From assembly GCA_038501625.1 (NCBI GenBank), contig JAZAYU010000001.1, positions 6,651,457-6,715,456 of the forward strand: a DNA stretch of 64,000 nt, written 5' to 3'. This DNA is from Corbicula japonica. Lineage: Eukaryota; Mollusca; Bivalvia; Venerida; Cyrenidae. Numbering within the stretch: the stretch's first letter is position 1; each line of letters begins with the position of its first letter. Shown one piece after another: positions 23,440 through 33,513 of this stretch. A model generated the notes under the pieces. That model searched no databases and was not told the DNA's origin. It saw only the letters and a list, made by a program, of their open reading frames with translations. The translations under genes and the position numbers were made by a program.

Positions 23440-25539
23440 AATAGAGGTCTTTCACATTGTTGTGCGCATGCGTCGTACGCCACGTTAGGTGCGGAAAATA
23501 TTGGTTTTATCCTAAACCGACAAGTGAGGGGGCATTTAACTGTGTCATTGCTAACAGAATGGACGGACATGATCACGGTGTCGCCTTAAGCTTATGATAA
23601 ATTATAATAATAATTGTGATGAGGCACAATAAATTCAAGTTTTACGAATTTCCGAATATTGCAGGCTTTAAAAAGTCTGGTCGGCAAGATTTGACTGTGA
23701 AAAGCGTAAAACAATCAAAGACGTGGTTGCAATTTTGAAACAGGAAGTCTTATATAAAAACAAAAAGAATGTGGACTGCATGTTACTGTCTATTTGCCAC
23801 AGACACATATATAAGCGTCTCGTGTTTTTCTGACAAAATGCGTTTACTTCAAAAAATATATTTTATGTAACTTGATCTCCCTAAATTGGAAAAGAAAACG
23901 GATGAATGTAACAATGTATCGCCGTTGTATTCAACGCCCGTTAAGCGTTATTATTTTGTTTACTATTTTACTTCCTTCCAACATATGTTTAAAACTAAAA
24001 TTTATTGTAATCATTAGTATATTTCTTTTATCAGTCCTGGATTAAAATTATTTTTATGTTTGATAACTAGAAATCATACTTTGAACACGACCGTGTTACT
24101 GTTAATTGTCCCTATATATTTGACACAATATTCCCATTCCCATTCTGCCCAGAAAACGATGGTGACATATTGAGGTGTGAAAACTTGTTTGATATCTGAC
24201 ATTTGAGGAGACTTAAAATTAATTATCTCAAATCATCAAATTGAAATACCTAAAAATTTTCACGAGTTCAGTCCCATATTTCTATAACTATAATTTGTAG
24301 CGTTGAAATGGCAGATCATGTAGTAGTTTACGTCTTATTCATGTTATTATAAACATCATTTTTTGTAAAATCGTCAGCCATAGTCAATAGACATTAGTTT
24401 AAGTCGCATTTTATGAATATCTACGTGTTACGGGAATGATGTAGAAAGAAGATAAAATGTCAGCAGACCTCCAAAATCTCAGGATTTTATCTGAAATCTC
24501 CGAACCGTAAGGTTCTTCTCCGGATCTAAGGATTTTCAGGCAAAATCTCAGGATTTAAAAATATTGAAAAGGATAATTAATGAAACATAAATTTAACTGA
24601 ATTTAGAATGGGTTTTACAATTATATTAATTAATTTTAAGAAACTTGGTCTTGGTCACGGCTCCAAAATTTCCTGTTTATTGAGAAATTACGTGATAGTG
24701 ACACGATGCCTCGGGCACACATGTACACAACAGCTAAGTGTCATAAAACTAAACTCGGACCTGAATATCGCAGTTCCGTTCATTTGTTTTGGTCCATGGT
24801 CATTTTGATTTTAAACAGAAATGAATATAATATTTCAAAACCTTCAGCGACAACAATTACCAACTTCAACATCAAAATAGTTTTTATTAAAAAAAAAACA
24901 AAACAAAAAACTCTCTGGATTTTTTTGAATAGTTTTGGTTGGCCTGCCGTCCGGCAATATTCGTTTGTTTTAATCAATTTAACGATTTCTCGGGTTGTAG
25001 CTGGAATCATCCTACTATGTAAATACGTAATATTTTTTCTCAAAAGCAAAACACGCAAAACACATATCAACCTAGTCGCCGACGAGCTACATAAGAATAT
25101 AAAATTTAGTTTCATTCCACTATAAATTATAGCGTTACAAAAAAAATGCCGTAAAATGTTCGATAATGTTCGTCTGAATTGTCAATTATACAGATTTATT
25201 TTTAGTAAACACAATTCACGTGTGTATTTTCATAAAAACCCCAAACAAATCCGTCGGATACTAGCGTCCTGAAAATACGGCGATAAACAATGTTTAAAAT
25301 GCGCATAAACTTTCTTGATGTGCTTGTAAGTGATCATAACGGTTTTTTATTCTTTGTTGTTTGACTGAACTCACTTATTTATAAATTTGAAATGATTAAT
25401 CAACATGTTCTTAATTTTATAATAACTTAGTCATATTAACAATAGTAAACGATGCCCCCTCGCGTGCATTTATCGACTAAATATGCTCTTCAATTTTAGA
25501 GAGCGCTAAGGGGAGGTAACAATGTGAAAGAACTCTATT
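23440..25539. mobile_element. 2.1-kb element with 22-bp terminal inverted repeats
   Basis: The left end AATAGAGGTCTTTCACATTG (continuing TT) and the minus-strand reading of the right end AATAGAGTTCTTTCACATTG (continuing TT) match at 21 of 22 positions. The base composition is clearly richer in CpG than the flanks, particularly at 23460-23560 and near 25440-25510, which fits a foreign insert. A TA could be the target duplication (..aaTAGAGG/CTCTAtt..), but this is uncertain. No intact transposase is present. A possible THAP-like remnant is annotated within it. The 139-codon plus frame (24706-25125) and its minus-strand overlap are not recognisable. Confidence 0.65.
23542..23835 (+). pseudogene. 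Possible decayed THAP-like (C2CH) DNA-binding domain
   Basis: Three short plus-strand pieces in different frames resemble parts of a THAP domain in the right order. NCVIANRMDG around 23540 has a leading Cys in a position like CxVxxC. A 39-codon open piece starting at ATG 23618 contains KFKFYEFPN (compare the FxFHxFP word of THAP domains). CHRHI near 23795 could be the closing C-x2-H. Stops and frame changes separate them and the second Cys is missing. THAP domains occur in P-element and some other DNA transposases, which would suit its place inside an element with 22-bp inverted ends. The resemblance is short and could be chance. Confidence 0.2.
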
Positions 25540-25780
25540 ATAAAGATTATTAAACATCACACTATTTGTGCAAACGAGATGTAAACACATTTGCTATTTA
25601 AATGTTAGCAAAATATGTAAGCAATTTGATACCAATGATTTAGAAAGCTGTCTTGAAACTGTTGGCTTGTATGTATTATTTTGTAATTTAACTGTTGATG
25701 GTGTATGTCAATTAGATCTCTTTACCGATAATTTGAATTGTTCACTTATTAAATTATTACTGACCAATAACAAATAGTGA

Positions 25781-25829
25781 AGATCCAGATCAGAGCAAAG
25801 ACATGATGGCTGATCTGGATCTACAATAG
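25781..25829. mobile_element. Family A core fragment
   Basis: AGATCCAGATCAG and its inverse CTGATCTGGATCT face each other over 49 bp, the two core words of family A with everything else deleted. Confidence 0.55.
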
Positions 25830-26489
25830 TCATATAATTATGCATCAAGACCAATATAAATGTTCTCATGCCCTTATTTCTCAAAAGTAGATTTTTACTG
25901 ACGTAGACAATTTTTGTGCAGTTTGAATCGACTGTTTGTTACCGCTTCGATGGCATCAGATGTTAGCAGACATCACATGATATACACATTTATTGTACAC
26001 CATCAAACTAGCAAAACAAAAATTATAATTTTGATATTTTAATGTTTCTGTTCTAATATTTGATAATTGAAAACAATGAAAATCAACTAATTTTTTAAGT
26101 TTGATATTATCTGTGACATTAGGTCTTGTGCTTGTATTAATGGATTGAAAACAAGTGAAGCATAGATTAAAAAAACAACAGCCAGCACTAGACCATACAT
26201 TGGCACTGTTAGAATCAATGACACCTCTAATTAATATGAATTTGTCCCTGAAGAAACAAGAGGTTTTATAATCACAAAGTTTCTTTCAGATTTCAAACAC
26301 AAAAGGAAACTGTCAGTGACAAAACATAACAAGAGCAGGGATGGTTAGTTAATATCAAAAGCATAAAACAAGTTATTTTATCATCAAGGGAAGGAGGAAA
26401 TAACAGAACCTTTTTTCAATAATGGGAAAATCAGAATTCTGTCAAAGGACAACCACCATCTACATTAAAAACATCCATAGTAAGGAATT
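25830..26489. other. Unassigned AT-rich DNA
   Basis: No gene or repeat recognised. Confidence 0.5.
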
Positions 26490-26765
26490 TATATAGAAGA
26501 ACAGACAAGAAGATGCCACAATGTGACAATTCAAGGTTTTCTTTTTAAATTCTAAGTCAAAAAGGGGCACAACTATGACAAAATACAGCCAAGAGTTGTG
26601 AAACTTGTCCTGATAATTGCTATTGCCATGTCAAACAAGTATGTAAGGTTTCAAAGATCTACCTTGAATGGTCACTGAGAAAAGTAAATTTGAAGAAAAC
26701 ACTTAATGAAATGCTGACTCACACCTGCCTGCCTGCCCAACAACATAACCCAATATGAAAACCAG
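26490..26765. repeat. Single-monomer dispersed element (GGGGCACAACTATG type)
   Basis: AAAAAGGGGCACAACTATGA, TACAGCCAAGAGTTGTG and AAGGTTTCAAAGATCT are followed by ACACCTGCCTGCCTGCCCAA, a short CTGC microsatellite. The order (one monomer, then a tetranucleotide run) parallels the other pearl-like elements in this window. Exact ends not defined. Noncoding. Confidence 0.45.
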
Positions 26766-26880
26766 TTTTTACAAAGAAAACCTGGTTACAAATTGTCTGC
26801 ATAAGTTATAAAAATCTGAATGATTGAGTTGTTTTATATAAGGTGAATAAATTTTAAAACAAGTACAATACTGTAAATTT

Positions 26881-27347
26881 CATTTTTATTTGTGGGACAC
26901 TAGTTTTCTTGGATTACTGGGTCTCTCAATCCATGAATTTAACCCTTTCCTGTATAGAAACACCTTTATTGCTAGGGCGAACAGTTTAGATCCAGATCAG
27001 CCGGCACATCCGTGCCGTCTGATCAGGATCTAAACTGTTTGCTTTTTGATTCATTAGACTATTTCTGACCATAATGCGACCAGTGCAGATCCTGATCAGA
27101 CGGCACGGATGTGTCATTTTTATTTGTGGGACACTAGTTTTCTTGGATTACTGGGTCTCTCAATCCATGAATTTAACCCTTTCCTGTATAGAAACACCTT
27201 TATTGCTAGGGCGAACAGTTTAGATCCAGATCAGCCGGCACATCCGTGCCGTCTGATCAGGATCTAAACTGTTTGCTTTTTGATTCATTAGACTACTTCT
27301 GACCATAATGCGACCAGTGCAGATCCTGATCAGACGGCACGGATGTG
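26881..27347. repeat. 234-bp near-identical tandem duplication
   Basis: The segment beginning CATTTTTATTTGTGGGACAC at 26881 recurs at 27115, with one difference that I can see (ACTATTTCTG versus ACTACTTCTG). The duplicated block starts in DNA left of a family A copy and ends inside that copy, just after CGGCACGGATGTG. The first copy is therefore a truncated MITE and the second is completed by the original right end. The near-identity makes this a very recent event. Confidence 0.9.
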
Positions 27348-27410
27348 CCAGTTGATCTGGATCTACACTGGTCGCACACGCGTAAAAATGCGTATATATC
27401 CAGGAAAGGG
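26943..27410. mobile_element. Family A MITE, one truncated and one intact copy
   Basis: The intact copy is 27177-27410, flanked by TTAA at 27173-27176 and 27411-27414. It begins CCCTTTCCTGTATAG and ends ATCCAGGAAAGGG. It carries both arms: GATCCAGATCAGCCGGCACA on the left, and GCAGATCCTGATCAGACGGC then GTTGATCTGGATCTACACTG on the right. The copy starting 26943 has the same left end but stops at about 27113 where the duplication joins. Noncoding. Confidence 0.85.
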
Positions 27411-27414
27411 TTAA

Positions 27415-28457
27415 AAACAACAAATGTAAATGTGATTATAGAAAATGAAAAATGGTAAATTTAAAAGAAAATGACGTTTTATCAAAAACAAAAAAAATTT
27501 ATGCCAGTGAAAATAATGAATACTAATTTATAGCTAAATTTGAAATGCAATTGTGAACAAATTCACATGGAAGTTTCATAAAAAATGACAAAATTTAAAG
27601 AAAAAAAAAGGAAGATAAATTTCAAATATAAAGATAACTACTAGGACTATTCTATAAGTTTATGGCCATCCTTGTCCCTGTCACCTCCCACATTTACAAC
27701 CTGTATAAAAACAGTGAAAACATGCTACTGTTACAAACACAACATGCATGTGGCTCACTTCACCAAATGACATAGATCATATATCAGCCATCAGCATTTT
27801 AATTCTCTCCGAAATTGTATGCATGTTTTCTTAATATTTAAATTAATCAAGATGCTACCATGATAACAATATGGTCCACTTATTTTCTATATCCCTTTGA
27901 AAATTAGACAAATATGACCTGTTGAACTAAACTTGAATTTTAATTTCTCATGGCTTGGTCCTGAGGACACTAGCACACAATGTGTTATATTAATTACTTC
28001 TTTTAAATTTCATTTTATTATGATAACATAGAAATCATCCTGGTGGTTTTGAGACTATTATAGTATTTCAATGTTTTCATTACATTTTTCTTCACATTCT
28101 GACAGAACGTATGTTATAATGGAACTGGACACAATATATTTTCTAATAATAATACTATTTCATTACCAAGCCTTTTATACTGCCCGGATCAAATGTTAAA
28201 TTTCAAGATAATAACTGAAGTGTAGGTCAGGGTCATATCAAAGAGAGATGATTTGGTAAGTCTCCTATTTCTTAGAGAATAGCAGGACAAAATCTCAAAT
28301 TACTGTCACCTACAGTAAGTTTGTTTTATTACAGAACAGTATATTAATATCACAGTCCGGTTTTCGTTTGACAGTTATGGCAGTCTGCAGTTTGATTGTT
28401 TTACCGAATAACTTTATTTATTAATGTTTAGAGAAGCAGCATTTGGACTTGGAGAAT
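27415..28457. other. Unassigned AT-rich DNA
   Basis: No gene or repeat recognised. Confidence 0.5.
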
Positions 28458-28540
28458 CTTACTCGCCCTGCCGGGCAAGTTTGATCAACTTTTTACTCGC
28501 CCGATGTGCACTTTCACTCACAAATGCGAGCGGGCGAGTG
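28458..28540. repeat. GC-rich inverted repeats at the left edge of a monomer array
   Basis: ACTCGCCCG (28495-28503) pairs with CGGGCGAGT (28531-28539). Upstream, TTACTCGCCCTGCCGGGCAA is a second imperfect palindrome with the same ACTCGCCC word. The patch is strikingly GC-rich for the window and immediately precedes the first monomer, so it may be the structural left end of the array element. The 72-codon plus frame across it is not supported. Confidence 0.6.
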
Positions 28541-28560
28541 GATTTATCGAGGCCTGAAAG

Positions 28561-29660
28561 TGACCTTGACCTTGGACCTAAAGGCGTATTGTACGCGACA
28601 CATTGCCTTGTCATGGTGAACATTTATACCAGGTTATTTTAAAATCCAATAAGTAATAACAAACTCACAGCCCAGACAAGAAAATTCCGTTTTTAGTAAT
28701 AGTCACCTTGACCTTGGACCTACAGGCATGGGAATTGTATGCAACACAACGCCTTGTCATAGTGAACATTTGTGCCAAATTATTTTGAAATCACTCTGTT
28801 AATAACGAAGTTATAGCCAGTACAAGAAAATTCTATTTTTTGTAACAATGACCTTGACCTTGGACATACAGGCATGGGTATTGTACGCGACACATCGTCT
28901 TGATATACTGAACATTTATACCAAGTTATTTTAAAATCCAATAAGAAATAACAAAGTTACAGAGCGCACAAGATTTTTCCAACAAAATTCTATTTTTATT
29001 AACAGTGACCTTGACCTTGGACCTACTGGCATGGGTTTGTACGTGACACACCGCCTTATCATGGTGAACATTTGTGCCAAGTTATTTTGAAATCCCTCTA
29101 TTCATAAGGAAGTTACAGCCCAGACAAGAAAATACTATTTTTAGTAACAGTGACCTTGACCTTGGACCTACAGGCATAGGTATTGTATGCGACACACCGT
29201 CTTGATATGGTGAACATTTATACCAAGTTATTTTAAAATCCAATAAGAAATAACAAAGTTACAGAGCGCACAAGATTTTTCCAACAAAATTCTATTTTTA
29301 GTAACAGTGACCTTGACCTTGGACGTACAGGCATGGCTTTGTACGCGACACACCGCCTTATCATGGTGAAGATTTGTGCCAAGTTATTTTGAAATCCCTT
29401 TATTCATAAGGAAGTTACAGCCCGGACAAGAAAATTCTATTTTTAGTAACAGTGACCTTGACCTTGGACCTACAGGCATGGGTATTGTACACGACACACC
29501 GTCTTGATATGGTGAACATTCATACCAAATTAGTTTAAAATCCAATACGAAATAACAAAGTTACAGAGCGGACACGATTTTCGAACATACACACACACTG
29601 AGACACACACAGCCAGGGTGAACACTATATGCCCTTCCGCCATAACATGGCGGGGGCATA
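28561..29660 (+). mobile_element. Pearl-like element with seven TGACCTTGACCTTGG monomers
   Basis: The motif TGACCTTGACCTTGGAC (TCACC in the second copy) starts at 28561, 28703, 28849, 29006, 29151, 29308 and 29453. The steps are 142, 146, 157, 145, 157 and 145 bp. Two monomer types alternate: one with GAAATCCCT and ACAGCCCAGACAAGAA, one with AAAATCCAATAAGAAATAAC and GAGCGCACAAGATTTTTCCA. The real unit is therefore a dimer of about 302 bp. The core is followed by a CA-rich run (about 29586-29611) and a right-end hairpin (29638-29660, CCGCCAT-AAC-ATGGCGG extended by ATGCCC/GGGCAT). Each monomer carries tandem nuclear-receptor half-sites (see findings). Noncoding. Confidence 0.75.
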
Positions 29661-29883
29661 ACAAAAATCAGAATTTTCTATCACTGTTTTCATTCATTGT
29701 AACGCTGATAACTATTTCAGTCTTTGTAACACTGTAAACCCTTGAGGGAAGCTCAGTGGAACTTAATCGATTTTTCAGTTTTTCACCATACAACATACAA
29801 TTTGCCATTTTACAGTCATATTTGTACAGCTCAAAGCTCAACATACACTTAGCAAAAACTAGATGGGCAGTTAGTTGAACACT

Positions 29884-30215
29884 TGTGTTGCCCTCGGGTA
29901 CTTTATTAGAATAAAAAGTCCAAGCACAAAAGGAGCAATATTAACTCCATCAAATTTATGTGAGTTTGACCTTAAGATTTTGGCATGGTCACTACCCTAT
30001 TGCTGTAAGTGTTATAATTTGAAAGTTTGATGACAAAATTATCAGGAAAAGGGTAAAGTTATAGCCGATGTTTAGTTTTCATGACAATAATTCAAGTACA
30101 AAAAGGGACATAACTCTGTCCAATGTGACCCTTACTTAAAGATTTTGGCATCATCATGACCCTGTCACATGTTCTAAGAAATATTATTGGAAAGTTTGAT
30201 GAAGAAAAACTTTTA
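29884..30215. repeat. TGTGTTGCCCT element, two monomers, right end missing
   Basis: It starts with TGTGTTGCCCTCGGGTACTT, nearly the same as the left end of the element at 45470. Two diverged monomers follow: the first with TTTGACCTTAAGATTTTGGC, the second with AAAAAGGGACATAACTCTGT and CTTAAAGATTTTGGCATCAT. No matching inverted right end is found before unassigned sequence resumes. Confidence 0.65.
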
Positions 30216-32164
30216 TTTTCTTGAGATTTTATGGAACTTTCTGGGCATTATGTATAAATAGTTGTGTTCAAAAAGTTCTGTGTTATTAGTACTAGCTATT
30301 TTTTATGTCTTTTCAGGTTTTTAGGATTCTCTTGCCAACAAACACATTATTAATGTCATAAGTAAGGTAAATCACCAACTTAACCTCTAATTTGACAAGT
30401 CACTGGTAATACCATTATATCACCTCTGTTTTTTCTCTTGTAAAAACAACAACAGCAACAAGACATGAAGGAGAAGGAGGCCCTAGGGCAAGTGCCTCAT
30501 ATCCTTAATTGATGTAGCATGTCAAAGGTGATTAGTACCTCATCCAGCTGATGTAACCATATTTTTGTTATGACAGTTGTGTCATAAAAATACCACTAAA
30601 TTACAAGTTTTAAGTGGCTCTTGTCACCATGTGCAGTAGGCTAAACAATTGTATCCCTGTTCCTTACCTAAGGCACACTTTAAATGGATTTTTTTTCTAT
30701 AATACATCAGAGTCATTAAAAAAAAACTTTGTATTAGAATTACACAATAAGCTTCATTAACAGTAAAAAGTAGAGTATTCCTCAATTCCACAACCAAATA
30801 CCTGTATCATGAATTTGAATGGATTCAAATATGGGTTATGTGTAGATTTAAATTTGGGTGGTAAGTAGTTTCAAATATGGGTGAGGGGTGAAACCAATTT
30901 TGATGAGGAGTAGAACCAATGAAGGTGAGGCATAGAACCATTGCTCAAAGGTACCCCCTCCCTCCCCCCCTCCGCTCCTTGCCCGCCTTGTTGGAAATTA
31001 TTATGCTATTTCCCTGACTGCTCAAAACGCACCCTCTTTCTCAAAATCTTGCATCCGAAGATTTTACCTTAAGTGTGGTATCAAACCTGTAGAAAATGAA
31101 TATAAAACTTCACTGGATCACTCAGAAAATCTTTTTTTTCAATACTGCTACAGAAAATCAAATCTGACCATTGAAATGAACCTCTCAATTAACCCTTCAG
31201 ACTGGTACCTATTACAATGATCAATAAAATTTAGTTTACTCTACATTTTTGAAACATGAAAGGTATGTTTTTGACACTGCAGGGGTAGTTTACAATGACA
31301 AACAAGAAATCTGTCTGTACAATAAAGCAAATATTGAAATATTTGGCAAATAATGTTGTACTATGTTATTGCAAGGTATCAAAATATTTAACAAATGTTT
31401 TCAATTTAACACAGTTTAAATAAGTATGTTGTGATTTTATATACAAATAGAAAGGAAAACTTCCCTTAAACATATCATTCCAGCAAGGGGTGAGGGTCAA
31501 ATTGTTCTTCTCAACAGTTAAGAAGTATTTCTAGCTTTGCAGTTAATGCTTCAAATAAAAAATTTCATATAAATTCCACTTAATATTGACAGTTCAAAGT
31601 AATGAAAACAACAAAGAAACATGAAAGGAAAAAGGGGTATTTTTTCCATAAAGTAATTTTATATTAAGCAATTGACAGAAAAAATACTTCCAGTAAAATT
31701 ATTGCCAGTATATTAGAGTTAAAGTAATTTCATTGAAAGTAAGTTCAGTAAATTAATGCCAAATGAAAAGTAAATTTGTCTTACTGAAGAGAATGGAGGA
31801 TTCCTCTATTTCTTGTTATCACACTGTCACTTAGTATAGAATCCAGCTGAGCCAAAACAAACCAACAATCTTTAGCAAGAATATTGGTGAACATTTTCTT
31901 GAAGAGCTTAGAGAAGATTAGGTCACTTGTAGAGAATCTCTTGAGTGTTTAGGTTCCAGTGTTCTGCATTGCTGGACTGGAGACTTGACATGTGACATGG
32001 CAGCTCATCAACAACCTACAAATCAATATGCGAGACCTGTAATACACTAGTTTGCTACATTTGATTTAGAAATCTGAAGATACCAGTAAGATACCATAAA
32101 AACATGGATCTCCTACATTATAAATTTTCTTCAATATCAGTTTAATTATTTCATGTGCTATCAC
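30216..32164. other. Unassigned, with a polypyrimidine tract
   Basis: 30950-30985 is an almost pure pyrimidine run (CCCCCTCCCTCCCCCCCTCC then GCTCC). 30835-30945 has a loose repeat of AATATGGGT and AGAACCAAT words. 31800-32030 is repeat-free and of mixed composition. No gene seen. Confidence 0.4.
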
Positions 32165-32400
32165 TTTGTTTCCATGCAGTCTGATCAGAATCTGCAATGT
32201 TCCCTTTGAAGACTTAAGGTTATTTTTGACCAAGTAAAGGAACTGGTGTAGATACTGATCAGACTACACTGTTCCCTTTCGAGTCATTTGGTTATCTCTG
32301 ACCAAGAAGCAACTTGTGTATGATCCATACTGCCTGCATGGACGTAAGGCTTATCAGGATCTACACATGATTTGTGCTGTATCCATGGGGTAAAGGGCTA
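32165..32400. mobile_element. Family A MITE (degenerate, internally repeated)
   Basis: CAGTCTGATCAGAATCTGCA, GTGTAGATACTGATCAGACT, CTTATCAGGATCTACAC and a final GGGGTAAAGGG are family A words. The word GACCAAG(T/A)A occurs twice, suggesting a duplicated or composite copy. Confidence 0.55.
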
Positions 32401-32429
32401 TATGTTTATTAGCAAGTCTATATATATAT

Positions 32430-32582
32430 GGAATATTATAACAGTATGCATTCTGTAGGTTTGTATTTTTCGAGTTGGGTATGTAAACAATATCGCGCGA
32501 GACCCAAGGTCGGGCGTGATGTGGTTACATACGCAACGAGAAATAGAACGAACCTACAAAATGAATACTGTCATAATGTTCC
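32430..32582. mobile_element. Palindromic MITE, arms about 70 bp
   Basis: The left arm GGAATATTATAACAGTATGC, ATTCTGTAGGTTTG, CGAGTTGGGTATGTAA pairs with the minus-strand reading of the right arm GGAACATTATGACAGTATTC, ATTTTGTAGGTTCG, CTCGTTGCGTATGTAA. The centre (about 32490-32515) is CpG-rich. TA-rich sequence flanks both ends. The 63-codon plus frame inside it is not a gene. Confidence 0.75.
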
Positions 32583-32620
32583 TTTTATTATATACTCTTC
32601 TTGCTCAAAACAAATTTAAA

Positions 32621-33512
32621 CAAGAGGTGTTTGTCAAACACAAATGCCCCCACTGACGTGCAAGTGATATCTATTAGCATTGAATTTAAATTTTTGGAAA
32701 TTTAGAGACTTTTGTAAGCTTTAGCAATGAAGGGTACCAGTCATGAAAGCAATTTACAAGACGGTGGAACTCCTATATATCAATAACCAGGTCATCCAAT
32801 GAGAGGATTACATTTACCTCGACAAACATAAGCGCGTGTAGATTAACCTAGTCTAACACAAAGGATTTTATTGTAATTTAAATCTGTAGATTATTGTATT
32901 TTAAATATCACGGTTCTTCTATTGGTCATGACCAACCTCCACACCAAATATGAGGACTATATCACAAAGCGTTGTCTAGTTATTGATCGGACAAGGTTTT
33001 TGTGGTCAAGGCCACTGTGACCTTGACCTTTGACCTACTGACCCCAAAATCAATAGGGGTCTTCTACTGGTCATGACCAACCTCCACACCAAATATGAGG
33101 ACTGTATCACAAAGCGTTGTCTAGTTATTGATCGGACAAGGTTTTTGTGGTCAAGGCCACTGTGACCTTGACCTTTGACCTACTGACCCCAAAATCAATA
33201 GGGGTCTTCTACTGGTCATGACCAACCTCCACACCAAATATAAGAACTGTATCACAAAGCGTTGTCTAGTTATTGATCGGACAAGGTTTTTGTGGTCAAG
33301 GCCACTGTGACCTTGACCTTTGACCTACTGACCCCAAAATCAATAGGGGTCTTCTACTGGTCATGACCAACCTCCACACCAAATATAAGGACTGTATCAC
33401 AAAGCGTTGTCTAGTTATTGATCGGACAAGATGTGGTCTACGGACCGACCGACCGACCGACCGACCGACATGTGCAAAGCAATATACCCCCGCTTTTTCG
33501 AAGGGGGGCATA
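32621..33512 (+). mobile_element. Pearl-like element, four 145-bp monomers with DR1/DR0 half-sites
   Basis: The left end is CAAGAGGTGTTTGTCAAACA followed by CAAATGCCCCCAC, with an internal GTGTTTG/CAAACAC hairpin. The core has monomers starting at CTTCTA(C/T)TGGTCATGACC 32916, 33061, 33206 and 33351, exactly 145 bp apart. The last is cut at about 33430. Then comes a GACC tetranucleotide run (33443-33469) and the right-end hairpin TATACCCCCGC...TTCGAAGGGGGGCATA (33483-33512). The organisation is the same as at 21585-22860 and agrees with my recollection of bivalve pearl elements. The monomers are nearly identical, so the array is young. The 71-codon minus frame here is not a gene. Confidence 0.8.
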
Positions 33513-33513
33513 A

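Noticed and set aside
24706..25125. 139-codon plus frame and 111-codon minus frame overlapping it
   Set aside because: Both lie in the interior of the 2.1-kb inverted-end element, overlap each other, contain poly-Lys/Phe runs from A/T homopolymers, and match no transposase motif I know.
28424..28642. 72-codon plus frame with balanced codons
   Set aside because: It spans the GC-rich inverted repeats and the first monomer of the array; its composition is explained by those repeats.
30952..30985. Promoter-like pyrimidine tract
   Set aside because: A homopyrimidine run alone, with no initiator, TATA-like or downstream exon context.
32428..32619. 63-codon plus frame
   Set aside because: It runs across a palindromic MITE and is explained by its inverted arms.
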